Shown one piece after another: positions 62,682-64,000 of a stretch of DNA of 64,000 nucleotides. Numbering within the stretch: the stretch's first letter is position 1; each line of letters opens with the position of its first letter. The notes beneath the pieces are model-generated. The model saw nothing but the letters and a program-made list of their open reading frames with translations. It had not been told where the DNA came from and made no database searches. The position numbers and the translations under genes were made by a program. Source of the stretch: Gammaproteobacteria bacterium (GTDB lineage: Bacteria > Pseudomonadota > Gammaproteobacteria > Pseudomonadales > Halieaceae). Location of the stretch: assembly GCA_030427485.1 (NCBI GenBank), contig JAUICG010000006.1, positions 1-64,000 on the forward strand. The letters are read 5' to 3'.

Positions 62682-62984
62682 ATTACAGGGGTCTCTGATG
62701 GTTTTTTCGATTCATGGCGCTTTCTGGTGTCGAATTCGGATTTTACTGCCCGAGAGTGTATGCACTATTTCTTACAGTGATATGACAGCAATATGACAGT
62801 ATTGCGAATTTTTCAGCTGATCCAGCCCGCCGTCAGTGGTGGTCATTCCGGGTCGGAAACGGGATTTTCCGGGACCCAAGCACATAATTGTTACAATTTG
62901 ATGAAAATCTTGCGGCGCGAGGTGGCAAGGTCGAATCATTTAGGTGTAAGGTCCCCCGTGTAGCAACAAATTGAGGTATATAAA
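62682..62984. other. 303-bp divergent intergenic region with Pho box
   Basis: Region between the two small secreted-protein genes. It has the three-unit Pho box at 62771-62799 and a -10-like hexamer at 62755-62760. A bulged hairpin near 62850-62878 (GGGTCGGAA with TTCCGGGACCC) and an AATTGTTACAATT palindrome (62886-62898) are in the leader of the plus-strand gene, whose ribosome-binding site GAGG is about 10 nt before the ATG at 62985. Confidence 0.5.
62755..62799 (-). promoter_or_regulatory. Pho-box promoter of the 124-residue secreted protein
   Basis: On the minus strand, CTGTCAT-N4-CTGTCAT (62793-62799 and 62782-62788) matches the PhoB consensus exactly, and a third unit CTGTAAG (62771-62777) keeps the 11-bp phase. 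TACACT (62755-62760), a 4/6 -10 match, lies 10 nt after the third unit, the spacing of Pho promoters where PhoB replaces a -35. The direction points to the gene ending at 62307. Confidence 0.75.
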
Positions 62985-63314
62985 ATGAAAACATTACTCA
63001 AAACACTGGTCATTCCGGTATTTGTTCTGTCCAGCCCTCTGCTTATGGCGGGCAGCGAGAAAGACTGCCTGTTGGAAGGCACAGTACAGCATGGTGAACA
63101 GGCCGGCGCGGGCACGACCAGCGTCAAGATACACTCCATCAGCAAGTACGATGAAGAATCCCGCTGCAATGTGCGACGCGGCCAGAAAATGGAATTCAAA
63201 CTGCCCCAGGACACGCGGGTCAAGGATGCGCCTTCCGGTAGCGACGTGAAATACCGTTATCGCAGCGATGGCAGCGGCCAGTCCGAAACCCAGTTGATCA
63301 GCGTGGGCGCCTGA
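62985..63314 (+). CDS. small secreted protein of unknown function
   Basis: A 109-residue protein with a Sec signal peptide (VIPVFVLSSPLLMAGSE) and mature sequence beginning KDCLLEGTVQHGEQAG. Two cysteines may pair (DCLLEG and SRCNVRRG). The remainder is hydrophilic. No family recognised. GAGG precedes the ATG at a good distance. It diverges from the Pho-type secreted protein; the shared intergenic region does not show a second Pho box in its direction. Confidence 0.7.
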   Translation: MKTLLKTLVIPVFVLSSPLLMAGSEKDCLLEGTVQHGEQAGAGTTSVKIHSISKYDEESRCNVRRGQKMEFKLPQDTRVKDAPSGSDVKYRYRSDGSGQSETQLISVGA

Positions 63315-63437
63315 CCGCGCAGACTCGCTGGCAGCGCCTGGCCGGCGAGGCGCGACATCACAAATGCTTCACCGTTTTGTCGCGCCGTTGACATACAAAT
63401 CCGGCATCGTCCCCTGACGTTTAACCGGGGGCTAATC

Positions 63438-63644
63438 ATGCGCACATCTGAAGACCAGCAAAACCTGCAGTCCAAGCAGCGCTTGCGGATGGAAATCAAC
63501 AGCCAGATAGAGACTTACCTGCACAACGGCGGAAGAATCGAGGTCCTGGGCGACATTCCGGAAGGCCAGGCTCTGCGGCAGATTCGCCACTGGCCCGCGG
63601 CAACTGACCTGGCGCTGGCGGCGGGATCGTTTTCCGAGTCGTAA
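63438..63644 (+). CDS. small hypothetical protein
   Basis: A 68-residue, largely helical protein (SKQRLRMEINSQIETYLHNGGRI, split by a turn, then VLGDIPEGQALRQI). A GGGGG-type ribosome-binding site precedes ATG 63438. It has no transmembrane helix or signal peptide. I do not recognise a family, though YLHNGGRIEVL is reminiscent of small gammaproteobacterial regulators; function unassigned. Confidence 0.55.
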   Translation: MRTSEDQQNLQSKQRLRMEINSQIETYLHNGGRIEVLGDIPEGQALRQIRHWPAATDLALAAGSFSES

Positions 63645-63724
63645 CATCGCTGCGGTGGTATTTCACACGGCCTCCCCGATACGCTGTTCGCGCCGCGCCC
63701 GCCTGCCAGGGGTCGATGCACTGT

Positions 63725-64000
63725 CTATCGCGATCTGAACGTCACCGGCAGGCTGTCCGGCCCGCGAAAGGAAAAACCGATGATCCGCGAGGGTTTGGCG
63801 TGGTCGGGCTCGAGGTCCTGCAAACGATCGAGCAGCGCGTTGATCGCGACTTCCGCCTCCATTTTGGCCAGGTGCGAACCGGCGCAGTAATGCGGGCCGT
63901 AGCCGAACCCGATATGCTCATTGTCCTGGCGATCGATATCGAAGCTGTCCGGTTCCCTGAACTGCCGCTCATCGCGATTTGCCGCACCGATATGACAGAG
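63725..64000 (-). CDS. cytochrome P450, C-terminal part only
   Basis: The 3' end of a P450 gene on the minus strand, truncated by the window edge. The 91 visible residues include the end of the I/K-helix region (AANRDERQFREPDSFDI) and the haem-binding signature GFGYGPHYCAGSHLAKME with its axial Cys, followed by the usual C-terminal beta-region. It should be a monooxygenase; the N-terminal two-thirds, and thus substrate-recognition sites, lie outside the window. Confidence 0.9.
   Translation of the reverse strand, partial: LCHIGAANRDERQFREPDSFDIDRQDNEHIGFGYGPHYCAGSHLAKMEAEVAINALLDRLQDLEPDHAKPSRIIGFSFRGPDSLPVTFRSR

Noticed and set aside
1..64000. tRNA or rRNA genes
   Set aside because: I saw no cloverleaf-like segments with conserved T-loop or rRNA signatures by eye; a dedicated scan could still find a missed one.

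Overview
The window is GC-rich DNA densely packed with chromosomal genes of a heterotrophic, probably marine gammaproteobacterium. DusC, YbiT, RhlE, YejABEF, LutABC and the divergent fpr/LysR pair all look gammaproteobacterial. Many lipid, hydrolase, P450, sulfotransferase and TonB-receptor genes fit the Halieaceae/OM60 lineage, but that placement is an inference from gene content. I see no rRNA, tRNA, CRISPR array, phage or transposase gene.

Layout: (1) 1-3.9 kb holds the dusC 3' end, a GDSL lipoprotein esterase, an outer-membrane-like protein and a LeuB-family dehydrogenase. (2) 3.85-4.36 kb is a gene-free gap with two composite hairpin elements. (3) 4.36-7.3 kb is a two-gene operon of a GlcD-type flavoprotein and a ThDP enzyme. 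(4) 7.4-15.3 kb is a yejABEF-type peptide/microcin importer operon, divergent from a POT peptide transporter. (5) 15.26-15.58 kb carries a third hairpin element. (6) 15.6-23.3 kb holds a saccharopine-dehydrogenase-like protein, a 1064-residue coiled-coil membrane protein and lutABC. (7) 23.3-28 kb has a SYLF protein, an active GAPDH coupled to a GAPDH-like protein without the catalytic cysteine, a lipoprotein and an HD-GYP protein. (8) 28.3-35 kb is a membrane and lipid cluster: PQQ-type dehydrogenase with haem c, CDP-alcohol phosphatidyltransferase, EEP protein, PlsB-like acyltransferase and acyl-CoA synthetase. (9) 35-45 kb holds RhlE, lipoproteins, a desaturase with a methyltransferase, fpr/LysR, ABC-F YbiT and a Tat-type SDR. 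(10) 45-55 kb has an alkylsulfatase-like MBL protein next to a sulfotransferase, a bactofilin, hydrolases, a MAPEG protein and a UMF1 transporter. (11) 55-64 kb has a glycerophosphodiesterase, a TonB receptor with a tandemly duplicated lipoprotein, small secreted proteins and a partial P450.

The most unusual structure is a family of three intergenic elements (4005-4132, 4182-4301, 15409-15542). Each has a shared 60-74 nt core between arms of about 28-30 bp. The arms differ completely between copies, yet within each copy they are complementary. In the core's sense orientation most arm imperfections are G-U wobbles, and the core hairpin has one compensated base pair. This points to a structured RNA or single-stranded DNA element that either inserts into, or generates, inverted repeats.

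A second theme is phosphate. Two minus-strand genes, the TonB receptor and a 124-residue secreted protein, each have three Pho-box-like units in 11-bp phase, with a -10-like hexamer exactly 10 nt downstream. The receptor, its lipoprotein partner, the small protein and the nearby glycerophosphodiesterase could be a phosphate-starvation module; this is inference.
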